Part shown: in pieces, positions 18,594 to 25,598 of the stretch | Layout of the letters: the number at the start of each line of letters is the position of its first letter | Position numbering within the stretch: the stretch's first letter is position 1 | DNA from: Pseudobdellovibrionaceae bacterium | GTDB lineage: Bacteria; Bdellovibrionota; Bdellovibrionia; Bdellovibrionales; JAGQZY01 | Direction of reading: 5' to 3' | DNA: 64,000 bases | Assembly (NCBI GenBank): GCA_020635085.1 | Contig: JACKAL010000006.1 | Coordinates: forward strand, 1 to 64,000 | Notes under the pieces: generated by a model | Seen by the model: the letters and a program-made list of their open reading frames with translations, nothing else | What the model was told of the DNA's origin: nothing | Databases searched by the model: none | Position numbers and translations under genes: made by a program

Positions 18594-18616
18594 AATGCCT
18601 ACAGTAGGCATTTTTA
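18594..18616 (+). terminator. Short hairpin with T-tract
   Basis: AATGCCTA pairs with TAGGCATT around CAG (18594-18612) and runs into TTTTTA. It stands ten bases upstream of the first 76-nt RNA candidate. With no rightward gene before it, it could be a terminator of an unseen transcript or an accessory stem of the RNA element. Confidence 0.4.
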
Positions 18617-18626
18617 TAGGATATTC

Positions 18627-18702
18627 AGCCAGATAGGAGTATGCGAGAGTTCATGCGTCCTGTCATGGGTACCTCCTGGCCATCGTGGCCAGGAGTTTTT
18701 TT
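18627..18702 (+). ncRNA. Putative 76-nt structured RNA, copy A
   Basis: The candidate begins AGCCAGATAGGAGTAT. Hairpin 1 pairs AGGAGTATG (18635-18643) with CATGC-G-TCCT (18652-18661, one bulged G). After a linker, hairpin 2 is a perfect 10-bp stem CTCCTGGCCA/TGGCCAGGAG (18673-18695, loop TCG) followed by seven T, a textbook intrinsic terminator. The same plan occurs at 18725-18800 on the other strand with the same 16-base start. In hairpin 1 the upper stem differs in sequence but still pairs, which argues for selection on structure. No promoter is certain. The alternative is a small mobile element with inverted termini. Confidence 0.5.
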
Positions 18703-18724
18703 AATTTAAAAGATGTTTTAATTT

Positions 18725-18800
18725 AAAAAGAGCTGACGCCTACGATGGGCGTCAGCAGCCAATGCAGGACGTTCACGCGTGCGTATACTCCTATCTGGCT
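18725..18800 (-). ncRNA. Putative 76-nt structured RNA, copy B (convergent with copy A)
   Basis: Read leftward it starts AGCCAGATAGGAGTAT, identical to copy A. Hairpin 1 keeps AGGAGT pairing with AC-G-TCCT, while the upper stem is ACGC/GCGT instead of ATG/CAT, a compensated change. It shares GTCCTG-CAT with copy A after hairpin 1. Hairpin 2 is a perfect 9-bp stem GCTGACGCC/GGCGTCAGC (18732-18756, loop CATCGTA) ending in TCTTTTT. Both copies are exactly 76 nt and their terminators face each other across 22 bases. Confidence 0.5.
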
Positions 18801-18952
18801 TTATGCAAACCCATAGTACGAATAAAATTTTTACAGAGTGGCAATAGATTTTAGAATGAACCTAAATCATTCACAGAATTTCCCACAAATAGAAGAAAGA
18901 GCCCACAATTAATCCTGTGATTTGGTTGGATCTTTTATGAAAAGAGTGCTCT
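18801..18952. other. Intergenic stretch after the paired RNA element
   Basis: AT-rich, no gene seen. On the minus strand it would hold the promoter of RNA copy B; TACTAT (read leftward, near 18814-18820) could be a -10 element, but no well-spaced -35 is evident. Confidence 0.3.
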
Positions 18953-19411
18953 CTAAAGTGAGGGTTGTCCCTTTTTAAGGGCATCAATCTTTGCATAAAT
19001 GCCGAAGTCTTTCAGGATTCTTTTTTTAATTTTTTTCGGAAAATAGATGGTGTAGTGCGCGTTTTGTTCTTTAGTTAAACGGACCGAGTAGTGATTGAGA
19101 AAAACGTTTTTGCTAAAGAAAAAGTGGTTGTCCATTTGACACTTGGGTTGATAGCCGAGTTCGTCAATCGTTTTTAGAAACTGATTAAAAAAGCTATCAT
19201 AGTCTTCTATGTGTAGAGAAATCGACTGCTGTTCTAAGCCTCCTCGTGTTAATAAATCCAGAACTGAAGAAAGAACGAACGCGTTGATCAACAACAAATA
19301 AGTCTCTGAAGAGAAAAGCAGAGAGTATTGAGAGTTTAAGTAAATTTTAAACCATGTAGTGGTAATTAAACTTAAAAGAAAGATGACTATAAACGAAAAT
19401 AGCGAACTCAT
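18953..19411 (-). CDS. Hypothetical membrane-anchored protein
   Basis: 152 residues. Two hydrophobic segments at the N-terminus (about residues 4-24 and 38-52) form a membrane hairpin, followed by a soluble domain of roughly 90 residues rich in Phe, Tyr and Lys (HYSVRLTKEQNAHYTIYF). No family is recognised. The ribosome binding site is weak. Its composition is protein-like and the hydrophobic pattern is coherent, so it is probably real. Confidence 0.5.
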   Translation of the reverse strand: MSSLFSFIVIFLLSLITTTWFKIYLNSQYSLLFSSETYLLLINAFVLSSVLDLLTRGGLEQQSISLHIEDYDSFFNQFLKTIDELGYQPKCQMDNHFFFSKNVFLNHYSVRLTKEQNAHYTIYFPKKIKKRILKDFGIYAKIDALKKGQPSL

Positions 19412-19757
19412 TCTATATTGTGTAATTGAAAAGAGTTGATTTGTGTATAAAAAGGACTGTGTTTATATAATTTTCTATATGAACCAGATGGAGCGCTGAT
19501 AAACACATCAATGAAATGCTATGTTTGTAGAATATGTTCCATTCTGCTTAAAGTTTTCATGCTCAGACAGTTAGCGAATTGGGTTATGGCGCTTGGCGCC
19601 AAGCCATTATGTGCGTTCTCTAAAATGAAAAAGAGCGACTTGTTTGACTACTTTATGAACGGACCTAAAAAAATTACCTTGTTGTTTGTAAATTATTGGG
19701 ATTCCCAACTATCTAATAATTGATTAATACCAGCTCAGACATCATTACGGGGATCTA
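19412..19757. other. Gene-poor stretch with a strong palindrome
   Basis: About 345 bases without a supported gene. A perfect 14-bp palindrome GCTTGGCGCCAAGC lies at 19591-19604, extended outward by ATGG/CCAT with a two-base bulge. It could be an operator for the gene starting at 19758 or a transcript hairpin. A 70-codon open frame across it has no ribosome binding site. Confidence 0.4.
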
Positions 19758-20441
19758 ATGATGGTAAAAATTAAGCTAGAGGGGGTCCATGTGAGTTCAG
19801 TTTTATTGTTTGCGGGTAGGTCGCTACTAGATAAGCCGGGGATACGAACACATTTATTAAGAATTCCAGAGGTGTCTGCTACTCTTCGTGAGGCACAGAG
19901 AGAGCTTGATACGGATAAGGGAGTGAAGTTTGATCTTGTTTCCTTTATTCAATCCGAGGATAAAGAGTTTCACTCCATGTCTTGTTGGAAAGATCTAGTT
20001 GTGCAGCTGATACAAGTGGGTCTTTACAAGAGATTACAAAAATCGATGGTTAAGCCGAAGTTTTTAGTTGGGAGAACAGGAAATATTTCAGCTATGGATG
20101 TGTGTTTAGGTAAGCAATCGTTAAAGGGTATGGTTCAGACCTTTAAAGAGCAGCGTGAACAGACATTAAAGAACGCACAAAATCAAGATACGCTCGTTGG
20201 ACAAAGCTTAGAACTTTTTAATCTCTATGTTTGGAATGGTGACACCTATTTGAGTAGTAAAAGTGGGAAAAGCGCCGAAAGTCTTATCGAAGACGTGATG
20301 AAAGATCACCTAGTATATGAGACGATAGCGTTAGGACTTTCTTGTGAAACAACGCCTGAAATTGCCAACGTTACTGTTGTTGAATCGTTGATTCTTGATC
20401 CGCTTTTGAATTGGATCGTACCTCATCTAAAGTCTGCATAG
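19758..20441 (+). CDS. Degenerate malonyltransferase (FabD)-like protein
   Basis: 227 residues from ATG 19758; a GTG at 19791 with AGAGGGGG upstream is an equally good start. The order of segments resembles FabD acyltransferases: an opening SSVLLFAGRS where FabD has FPGQGSQ, then a helix leading to KPKFLVGRTGNISAMDVCLG where FabD has the nucleophile elbow GHSLGEYSALVAAG. The catalytic Ser is replaced (GRTGN), and the rest of the enzyme is shortened (FabD is about 310). I infer a non-catalytic relative or a divergent acyl-binding protein; the match was made by eye and is tentative. Confidence 0.45.
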   Translation: MMVKIKLEGVHVSSVLLFAGRSLLDKPGIRTHLLRIPEVSATLREAQRELDTDKGVKFDLVSFIQSEDKEFHSMSCWKDLVVQLIQVGLYKRLQKSMVKPKFLVGRTGNISAMDVCLGKQSLKGMVQTFKEQREQTLKNAQNQDTLVGQSLELFNLYVWNGDTYLSSKSGKSAESLIEDVMKDHLVYETIALGLSCETTPEIANVTVVESLILDPLLNWIVPHLKSA

Positions 20442-20732
20442 ATTTTGCGAACTAAAATCTACCGAAAATATCATCAAAATGCGAGAACCTGGCTTAGGAA
20501 TTCGCATTGTTGTAATACCTATTATGTAGAACTCGCCTAATGGCCAAATCGATATCTGTGCTCGGGGGATTTGGGGTACCTAGTGTTTTGTCAGTTAAAT
20601 GGGTGGCTTACTCTAACGACACTCGCTAAAAGGATAGGTCTCTTCTACTCCAAAGGTCTGTAAAATTAATCGACGAAAAAGTTAAGTATTTCGTGTCTTA
20701 AACCGAAACGTTTCATGTCCAAGGAAGGGATT

Positions 20733-21341
20733 ATGAGACATATACAAATTATAACATCCATTTTATTCGCCCTGATATTAACTTCCTGCGCCTCATCGGA
20801 GTTAAAAATGAACTCGGACCCTAAAGGTGCAAAGGTGCTCCTCAAAACCGATAAAGATTACGTTGAGGTGGGCGTAACGCCGCTCACGTTACCAGATGAA
20901 TATAAAAATCTGAATCAGTATCAATTTATTGTCGTCAAAGACGGATATCAACCGCAATCGATTGTAATGGAAAAACGCATGGTCAGCGCTGATGCCGATG
21001 TATTTACAAAATTGGAAAAATTTTCTCCCGTTGAAGCACAACTGAGTGACCCTAAAGTGAAGAGCGAAGTGCAAAAAGTCAGCCGCACGGTAGCTAGTAT
21101 TCAATCGGATCTGATTAAACGCAATTATGCAAGTGCAGAAGGGATGGCTAAGGAGCTTGTAGGCGAATATCCATATTTTGCTGTAGGCTGGAACTTACTG
21201 GGGAATTCCTATTATTTGCAAAATCGTCAAGGGGAGGCTTTAAGCGCGTATAAGAAAGCACTGCAGTTTGAACCGGATAATTTAGAGACAAAAAAGTTGA
21301 TCGAAACGATGGAGGGTATTCCGCCGAAGGGAGACCGCTAA
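20733..21341 (+). CDS. PEGA-domain and TPR lipoprotein (motor operon gene 1)
   Basis: 202 residues from ATG 20733 (preceded by AAGGAAGGG). A lipoprotein signal peptide ends at LTSC (Cys19). A PEGA-like beta domain follows (about residues 22-80: MNSDPKGAKVLLKTDKDYVEVGVTPLTLP), then a linker and TPR helices (about 100-195, WNLLGNSYYLQNRQGEALSAYKKAL). PEGA domains are surface or periplasmic modules and TPRs bind protein partners. Its TAA stop overlaps the ATG of the MotA-like gene (TAATG), tying it to the motor genes. I infer an envelope scaffold or a partner of the MotB-like protein. Confidence 0.8.
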   Translation: MRHIQIITSILFALILTSCASSELKMNSDPKGAKVLLKTDKDYVEVGVTPLTLPDEYKNLNQYQFIVVKDGYQPQSIVMEKRMVSADADVFTKLEKFSPVEAQLSDPKVKSEVQKVSRTVASIQSDLIKRNYASAEGMAKELVGEYPYFAVGWNLLGNSYYLQNRQGEALSAYKKALQFEPDNLETKKLIETMEGIPPKGDR

Positions 21342-22138
21342 TGACACACTTTTTAGGATTTATAGTTTTTCTACTTTCTGCAAGACTGGCCTTCAATGTT
21401 CTAGGGGTCGGTGCTGAGTATTATTTTGATGAAGTGGCGCTGATCATTGTTCTAGGGGGGACATTAACTGTTACGTTGATTTCTTTTCCTATGAGTTACC
21501 TGGTAACACTTGTGGTTTCACCCTTTCAGATGCTGTTTGAAAAGAAAAATCACTTTGAAGATACGGTGGAGACTTTGGTTCGTACATCGCAAGCGGCACA
21601 AACGTCAAAATCCGCTATTCGTGAGCTGGTTGACAATCAAAAAACAGAGCCCTTTTTAAAAGAAGGACTCGAGCTTTTTCTTTTAGATATAGATCGCAAT
21701 GATTTTAAAAATATTATGACAGAAAGAATCTATCGCGCTCGTCAGCGCGAAGAGGAACAAATTGCGTTGTTTCGAAAGCTTGCCAAATACCCCCCGGCGT
21801 TTGGGCTCGTCGGAACAGTGTTGGGGCTTGTAAGTCTTATGCGTACAGTGGGTGATGGCGCTGCCGCCTCAGAGATTGCCATGCGTATGGCGTTAGCTCT
21901 TGTGGCTACACTCTATGGACTTGCGTTTGCCAATTTTATTTTGGCTCCACTAGCAGAACATTTTACCCATAAAGCCGATGACTTAAAGGTTTTCCGTGAA
22001 CTTCAGGTCGAGGGACTATTGATGATTTATGATCGCAAGTCGCCGCTTGTGGTTCAGGAGATGTTGAATTCCTTTTTAGATGTAAAAGATCGCTTGGATG
22101 TTGTGGGGCTTAAGGAAGGGTTTGAGCAAAGTGCATGA
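21341..22138 (+). CDS. MotA-like proton-channel stator protein
   Basis: 265 residues, the MotA size. Four membrane helices: about residues 4-22, 31-60, 151-172 and 180-204. The third contains KYPPAFGLVGTVLGLVSLM, the MotA/ExbB signature with Pro-rich entry and GTVLG core, and the cytoplasmic loop between helices 2 and 3 is long and charged, as expected for torque contact. With MotB it would form an ion-driven stator. It shares one base with the upstream lipoprotein gene and 8 bases with the MotB-like gene. No other flagellar genes are nearby, so a non-flagellar role is likely. Confidence 0.85.
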   Translation: MTHFLGFIVFLLSARLAFNVLGVGAEYYFDEVALIIVLGGTLTVTLISFPMSYLVTLVVSPFQMLFEKKNHFEDTVETLVRTSQAAQTSKSAIRELVDNQKTEPFLKEGLELFLLDIDRNDFKNIMTERIYRARQREEEQIALFRKLAKYPPAFGLVGTVLGLVSLMRTVGDGAAASEIAMRMALALVATLYGLAFANFILAPLAEHFTHKADDLKVFRELQVEGLLMIYDRKSPLVVQEMLNSFLDVKDRLDVVGLKEGFEQSA

Positions 22139-23171
22139 TGTTTTCGTTCGTAACAAATTAAGAGAGCGTCAGCACTCCCAAGAGATCGAAAACTCTTGGG
22201 AGATCAGCTATGGTGATATGATCACCTTGCTTTTGGCTTTTTTTGTTATGTTTTTTAACATTAAATCAGAAACAGTTAATATGAAGCTTATCAAAAAAGA
22301 TCTGGATAAACATTTTTCTAGTCCAGAAAAAGATCGTAACCCCACTTCGACGGACGAGAAAAAATCAGGTGAAGCTTCACAAAAAGCCAAGGTACCGATT
22401 ATTTCAAGTCAGGTACAGAATAGTTTAAAAATAAAAAGCAATATTTATGGTCAAAATATTTTAGTTGAATTCCCAGAGGTAGAATTTTTTAAACCAGGAA
22501 AAGTTTCGCTTACAAAAAGTGGTCAAGTCGCACTCAAAGAATTTACTTCGGCCATTAGTAGTCACTTGGGATCTTTTCGCATCGTGGTACGAGGATATAC
22601 GGATTCGACTCCGCTTAAGAAAAGTCGATTTAAAGATAATTTGGAGCTTTCAGCGGCGCGATCCATTTCAGCTATTCGCTTTATGAACAAGCACGGTGTA
22701 GAGACTCAATATATGCGCATTGCAGGCTATGGAGAAAGCGACGGGGCGCGTACGCAGAATCTCAGCCACGGATTTGCGCGACGTATTGCCATTGTTTTAG
22801 AACCGCTCGAGCATGCAGAAAAAGCCGACAGCAAGGGAGCTAAGGACTCCCGCTCTCAGAAATCTATAGAAGAAACTCAAGCGAAGGTGGCGACCTCGCT
22901 ACCAAAGAAAAAGCAAAGTTTTGAAGTGCAGGAGTATGTGCAAGATATCAAGCGTTGGGTAGCTGAAAGCGGCATCGAAAAGAAATGGCAGTCGGCTCGC
23001 GATCCAGCGTCTTATGCACGTTGGATTGAAGGGCAAAATTTTTATCGAAAGATGATGACATGGTCTATCCGTCAGGATTTAAAAGATCGCGGATACAATG
23101 ATGCGCAAATTAAATGGATATTAAAGGATTTAAGCAAAACAGAATTAAATGAACAAGGAAATGAGCCATGA
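22131..23171 (+). CDS. MotB-like stator protein with C-terminal extension
   Basis: 346 residues from GTG 22131, preferred because GGAAGGG lies nine bases upstream; an ATG at 22098 would overlap motA by 41 bases. The plug/channel helix WEISYGDMITLLLAFFVMFF carries the likely ion-binding Asp29. An OmpA-like peptidoglycan-binding domain follows (about residues 105-235, with VRGYTDSTP and NLELSAARS motifs). Beyond it is an unusual extension of about 110 residues (QEYVQDIKRWVAESGIEKKW onward) of predicted helices with no family I recognise. The stop overlaps the next start (ATGA). Confidence 0.85.
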   Translation: MHDVFVRNKLRERQHSQEIENSWEISYGDMITLLLAFFVMFFNIKSETVNMKLIKKDLDKHFSSPEKDRNPTSTDEKKSGEASQKAKVPIISSQVQNSLKIKSNIYGQNILVEFPEVEFFKPGKVSLTKSGQVALKEFTSAISSHLGSFRIVVRGYTDSTPLKKSRFKDNLELSAARSISAIRFMNKHGVETQYMRIAGYGESDGARTQNLSHGFARRIAIVLEPLEHAEKADSKGAKDSRSQKSIEETQAKVATSLPKKKQSFEVQEYVQDIKRWVAESGIEKKWQSARDPASYARWIEGQNFYRKMMTWSIRQDLKDRGYNDAQIKWILKDLSKTELNEQGNEP

Positions 23172-24859
23172 GGAAAATACTTACTTTACTATTTATTTCA
23201 CTGGTTGCGAATAGCGCAGGTGCTTCTATAGTTCCTGAAATCGAAGACTATTATACAAAAAAAGTTTCCGATTATGTGCAGACACGCTTTCCGCAAAGAC
23301 CGTATACGGTTTTTGTTAAGGTGGACACAGGTGATGTGGGGAATATCAAGCGAGGGGAACTGGCTGACCGCAAGGCGAAGAATCTTCCGTATCTCGACGT
23401 GGTTGAGGACAATGACTTCTGGTCGCGTACAGATTTACCTTTAGCTTCTTTTTTGCCGTATTTAAAAACAGTTTATGTAAAATTAGAAGTGGACGCAAAT
23501 TTAACACCCCAAGAATTCGAAAATTTTAAGCAAGATTTGTTCGATCATTTAAAGTTAAGCCCCGCCGCGGATCGTATAGAGGTGACCCAAATGCACTGGA
23601 CCCCGCAGAATGAATTTATTCCGCGCCAGTATATCTTAGGCTTTGCGCTGGGTGTTCCAGTAGTCCTTTTACTTATGTTTTTTGCTGTTACCCGCATGGG
23701 TGTGCGCAGTTTAGTCAAAGGGCTTGCCGAGCCTTTAACCAATATCAGTAAATCGACAGAAGCCTTTGCCGGGCAATCTGCGGTTATGGCAAAAAGTCAG
23801 TGGTCGGGGGTCGATAGTTCGATGAACAACAAATCGTTTATCGAGTCGAGTGAGGATCGTGAAAAAATATCCGAACTGCTCACTAAGACGAGTGCTTTTT
23901 TTACGGATCTCGATGGAAAAACATTAGGATTTATTGAAAAATGGGGAGCTCGCTATCCAGCCTCTATGGGGGCAATCCTCAGCGAAATGAACGCGGAGCG
24001 TGTGAAAGAGTTGTTTCGTTGGGGTGTGGGCGATTGGTGGACACAGGCTCTCACGCAGCCAGCGAGTTGGGATTCGTGGATGATGCAAATTTTAAATGAG
24101 GCTCATCACGAGTGGCGCCGGCAAGAGCTACTCTCTGTTAAAAATGTGGTGAGTGCTGATGAAAAAATATTATCGTTGTCTTTGGCTCGTCTCACACCAC
24201 GAGAGATTGGGATTGTGTTAAAAGGAAAAAACCTTGAAACCGTCGAACCTGTTTTACAGTTGTTACCACAAGACGTGATGATTAATGTGTGTAAGTACAT
24301 GTTCCCAGGAGAGTGGGGAAAGATTATCGATAAAAAGCGTCAGGTCAAAAATGGCGTGTCGGAGCTTCTACAAAAGGAGCTTTATAAAAAAGCGATCGAT
24401 ATGAAGCCGCTGCGCGATGAAAAAGATGTAACCTTAATTTATCTGGAAGCGGATTTGATAAAATATCTCAATGGCGCATCTACTAAGGATGAGCGGGAAG
24501 TGTATCGAACTTTGCCTGAGGGTTCATCTATTGCAGTTAAACGGTTCCCATTTTATAAGGTGTTTGAAGCACCACTAGAGAATTTAAAATCATTGGCCGC
24601 AGATATTGCTCTCGATGAGTGGGCAGCGGCCTTACTGGACTGCGACCGGGAAGAGACAGACAAAGTCATGCAACTGTTTACCGATCGACAAAAATTTATG
24701 CTCAAGTCAGCCATTGCGGAAATTAAAAACAATGATTTAAAAGATGAGCGTAAAATACAAGCTAAACGCAAGATTGCAATGACTTTAAAGCAGCAACAAC
24801 TTGTGGCTGCGGCTATTGAAGATACGCACCATAAGAATGAGGAGTCCCGTGCGGCTTAA
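23168..24859 (+). CDS. FliF-like/FliG-like fusion protein of a MotAB-associated system
   Basis: 563 residues. Signal peptide about 1-20; periplasmic region whose end (about 98-145, TVYVKLEVDANLTPQEFENF ... RIEVTQMHW) resembles the FliF ring-building motif; one membrane helix (155-176); cytoplasmic linker; armadillo-like helices (about 325-390, LARLTPREIGIVLKGKNLET); and a C-terminal domain (about 458-545) resembling FliG-C, including DEWAAALLDCDREETDKVMQ where FliG has LALALKGADEELKEKIL. In flagella FliF anchors FliG, which receives torque from MotA. Here both appear in one chain beside MotA and MotB homologs. Fusion inferred by eye; the FliG-C match is clearer than the FliF match. Confidence 0.65.
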   Translation: MRKILTLLFISLVANSAGASIVPEIEDYYTKKVSDYVQTRFPQRPYTVFVKVDTGDVGNIKRGELADRKAKNLPYLDVVEDNDFWSRTDLPLASFLPYLKTVYVKLEVDANLTPQEFENFKQDLFDHLKLSPAADRIEVTQMHWTPQNEFIPRQYILGFALGVPVVLLLMFFAVTRMGVRSLVKGLAEPLTNISKSTEAFAGQSAVMAKSQWSGVDSSMNNKSFIESSEDREKISELLTKTSAFFTDLDGKTLGFIEKWGARYPASMGAILSEMNAERVKELFRWGVGDWWTQALTQPASWDSWMMQILNEAHHEWRRQELLSVKNVVSADEKILSLSLARLTPREIGIVLKGKNLETVEPVLQLLPQDVMINVCKYMFPGEWGKIIDKKRQVKNGVSELLQKELYKKAIDMKPLRDEKDVTLIYLEADLIKYLNGASTKDEREVYRTLPEGSSIAVKRFPFYKVFEAPLENLKSLAADIALDEWAAALLDCDREETDKVMQLFTDRQKFMLKSAIAEIKNNDLKDERKIQAKRKIAMTLKQQQLVAAAIEDTHHKNEESRAA

Positions 24860-25409
24860 TGTAGGTCTTGTACTGTTTAGCTTTATTTTGCCCCATTATT
24901 TATGGGCAGCGAATATGCTTTTAGATGCAAAAGCGGGATCGTGGAGCTTTAATACACAAAATGTGCGCAGCCATCCGGATTCAAAAAGTGGATTTGGTGC
25001 CTATTCTTTTGAATTCGGCTATGCTTTTAAATCGAAAATTCTTGGTGTCATAGGAGCTAACTTCTTAATGAGTGATGGCTTTTCGGGAAGTACAGGCTAT
25101 GGTTTCGATATTGGCGCCCGTTATTATCCAATCACCGATGCTTTAACCTCGAACACAGAAACAGAGACCACATCGATTCGCGTCCAGGAAAAATGGCGAC
25201 CCTATGGTGGATTGTTTTTCCGCCAACGAGACTTTAATCTTGCTTTACAATCTGGATATCTCGGTCCAGGGATCGCGGCGGGTTTAGATTATAATTATTC
25301 TCCCAATTGGCATTTCAACTTTGAGTTGCGATATGACATGCTCTACGGCTCGGGTAATGCCACGGCGACCCAGATGAATATTCTGTTTGGTGCCGGAATA
25401 GAGCTATAA
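24849..25409 (+). CDS. Outer-membrane beta-barrel protein (motor operon gene 5)
   Basis: About 186 residues from GTG 24849, which follows TGAGGAG; the upstream ATG at 24837 lacks such a site. The signal peptide (LNVGLVLFSFILPHYLWA) is followed by about eight amphipathic strands rich in Gly, Tyr and Phe (FGAYSFEFGYAFKSKILGVI, YGFDIGARYYPI) ending in NILFGAGIEL, typical of small eight-stranded outer-membrane barrels. It overlaps the FliF/FliG-like gene by 11 bases, so the operon reaches from cytoplasm to outer membrane. A role as outer-membrane anchor for the motor is inference. Confidence 0.75.
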   Translation: MRLNVGLVLFSFILPHYLWAANMLLDAKAGSWSFNTQNVRSHPDSKSGFGAYSFEFGYAFKSKILGVIGANFLMSDGFSGSTGYGFDIGARYYPITDALTSNTETETTSIRVQEKWRPYGGLFFRQRDFNLALQSGYLGPGIAAGLDYNYSPNWHFNFELRYDMLYGSGNATATQMNILFGAGIEL

Positions 25410-25598
25410 TTTGACCCCAAACGGGTTCCCAAGAGACATTTCTCGCTCAGGTTAGGATTTCGTCCGTTCAGTGAAGCGGCGTTGCTCCATGCTCCGCGTT
25501 TCTGTAATCTTTTCAAATAATAATGACCATAGTCGCAGACATTGGATTTTTCCGATTTGCGTGTGAAAACTGAGTGCTAGATGAGCTCAAAGGAATGG

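Noticed and set aside
18627..18800. c-di-GMP riboswitch or 6S RNA
   Set aside because: The conserved core bases of the c-di-GMP-I aptamer are absent, and there is no single long bulged stem as in 6S RNA; it is better described as two short two-hairpin units.
19511..19723. 70-codon open frame
   Set aside because: No ribosome binding site, runs across a palindrome, and composition is unlike a protein.
20733..25409. Ordinary flagellar stator locus
   Set aside because: No flagellar structural, export or regulatory gene is present in the window, and the adjoining genes (PEGA lipoprotein, FliF/FliG-like fusion, outer-membrane barrel) do not belong to flagellar operons I know.
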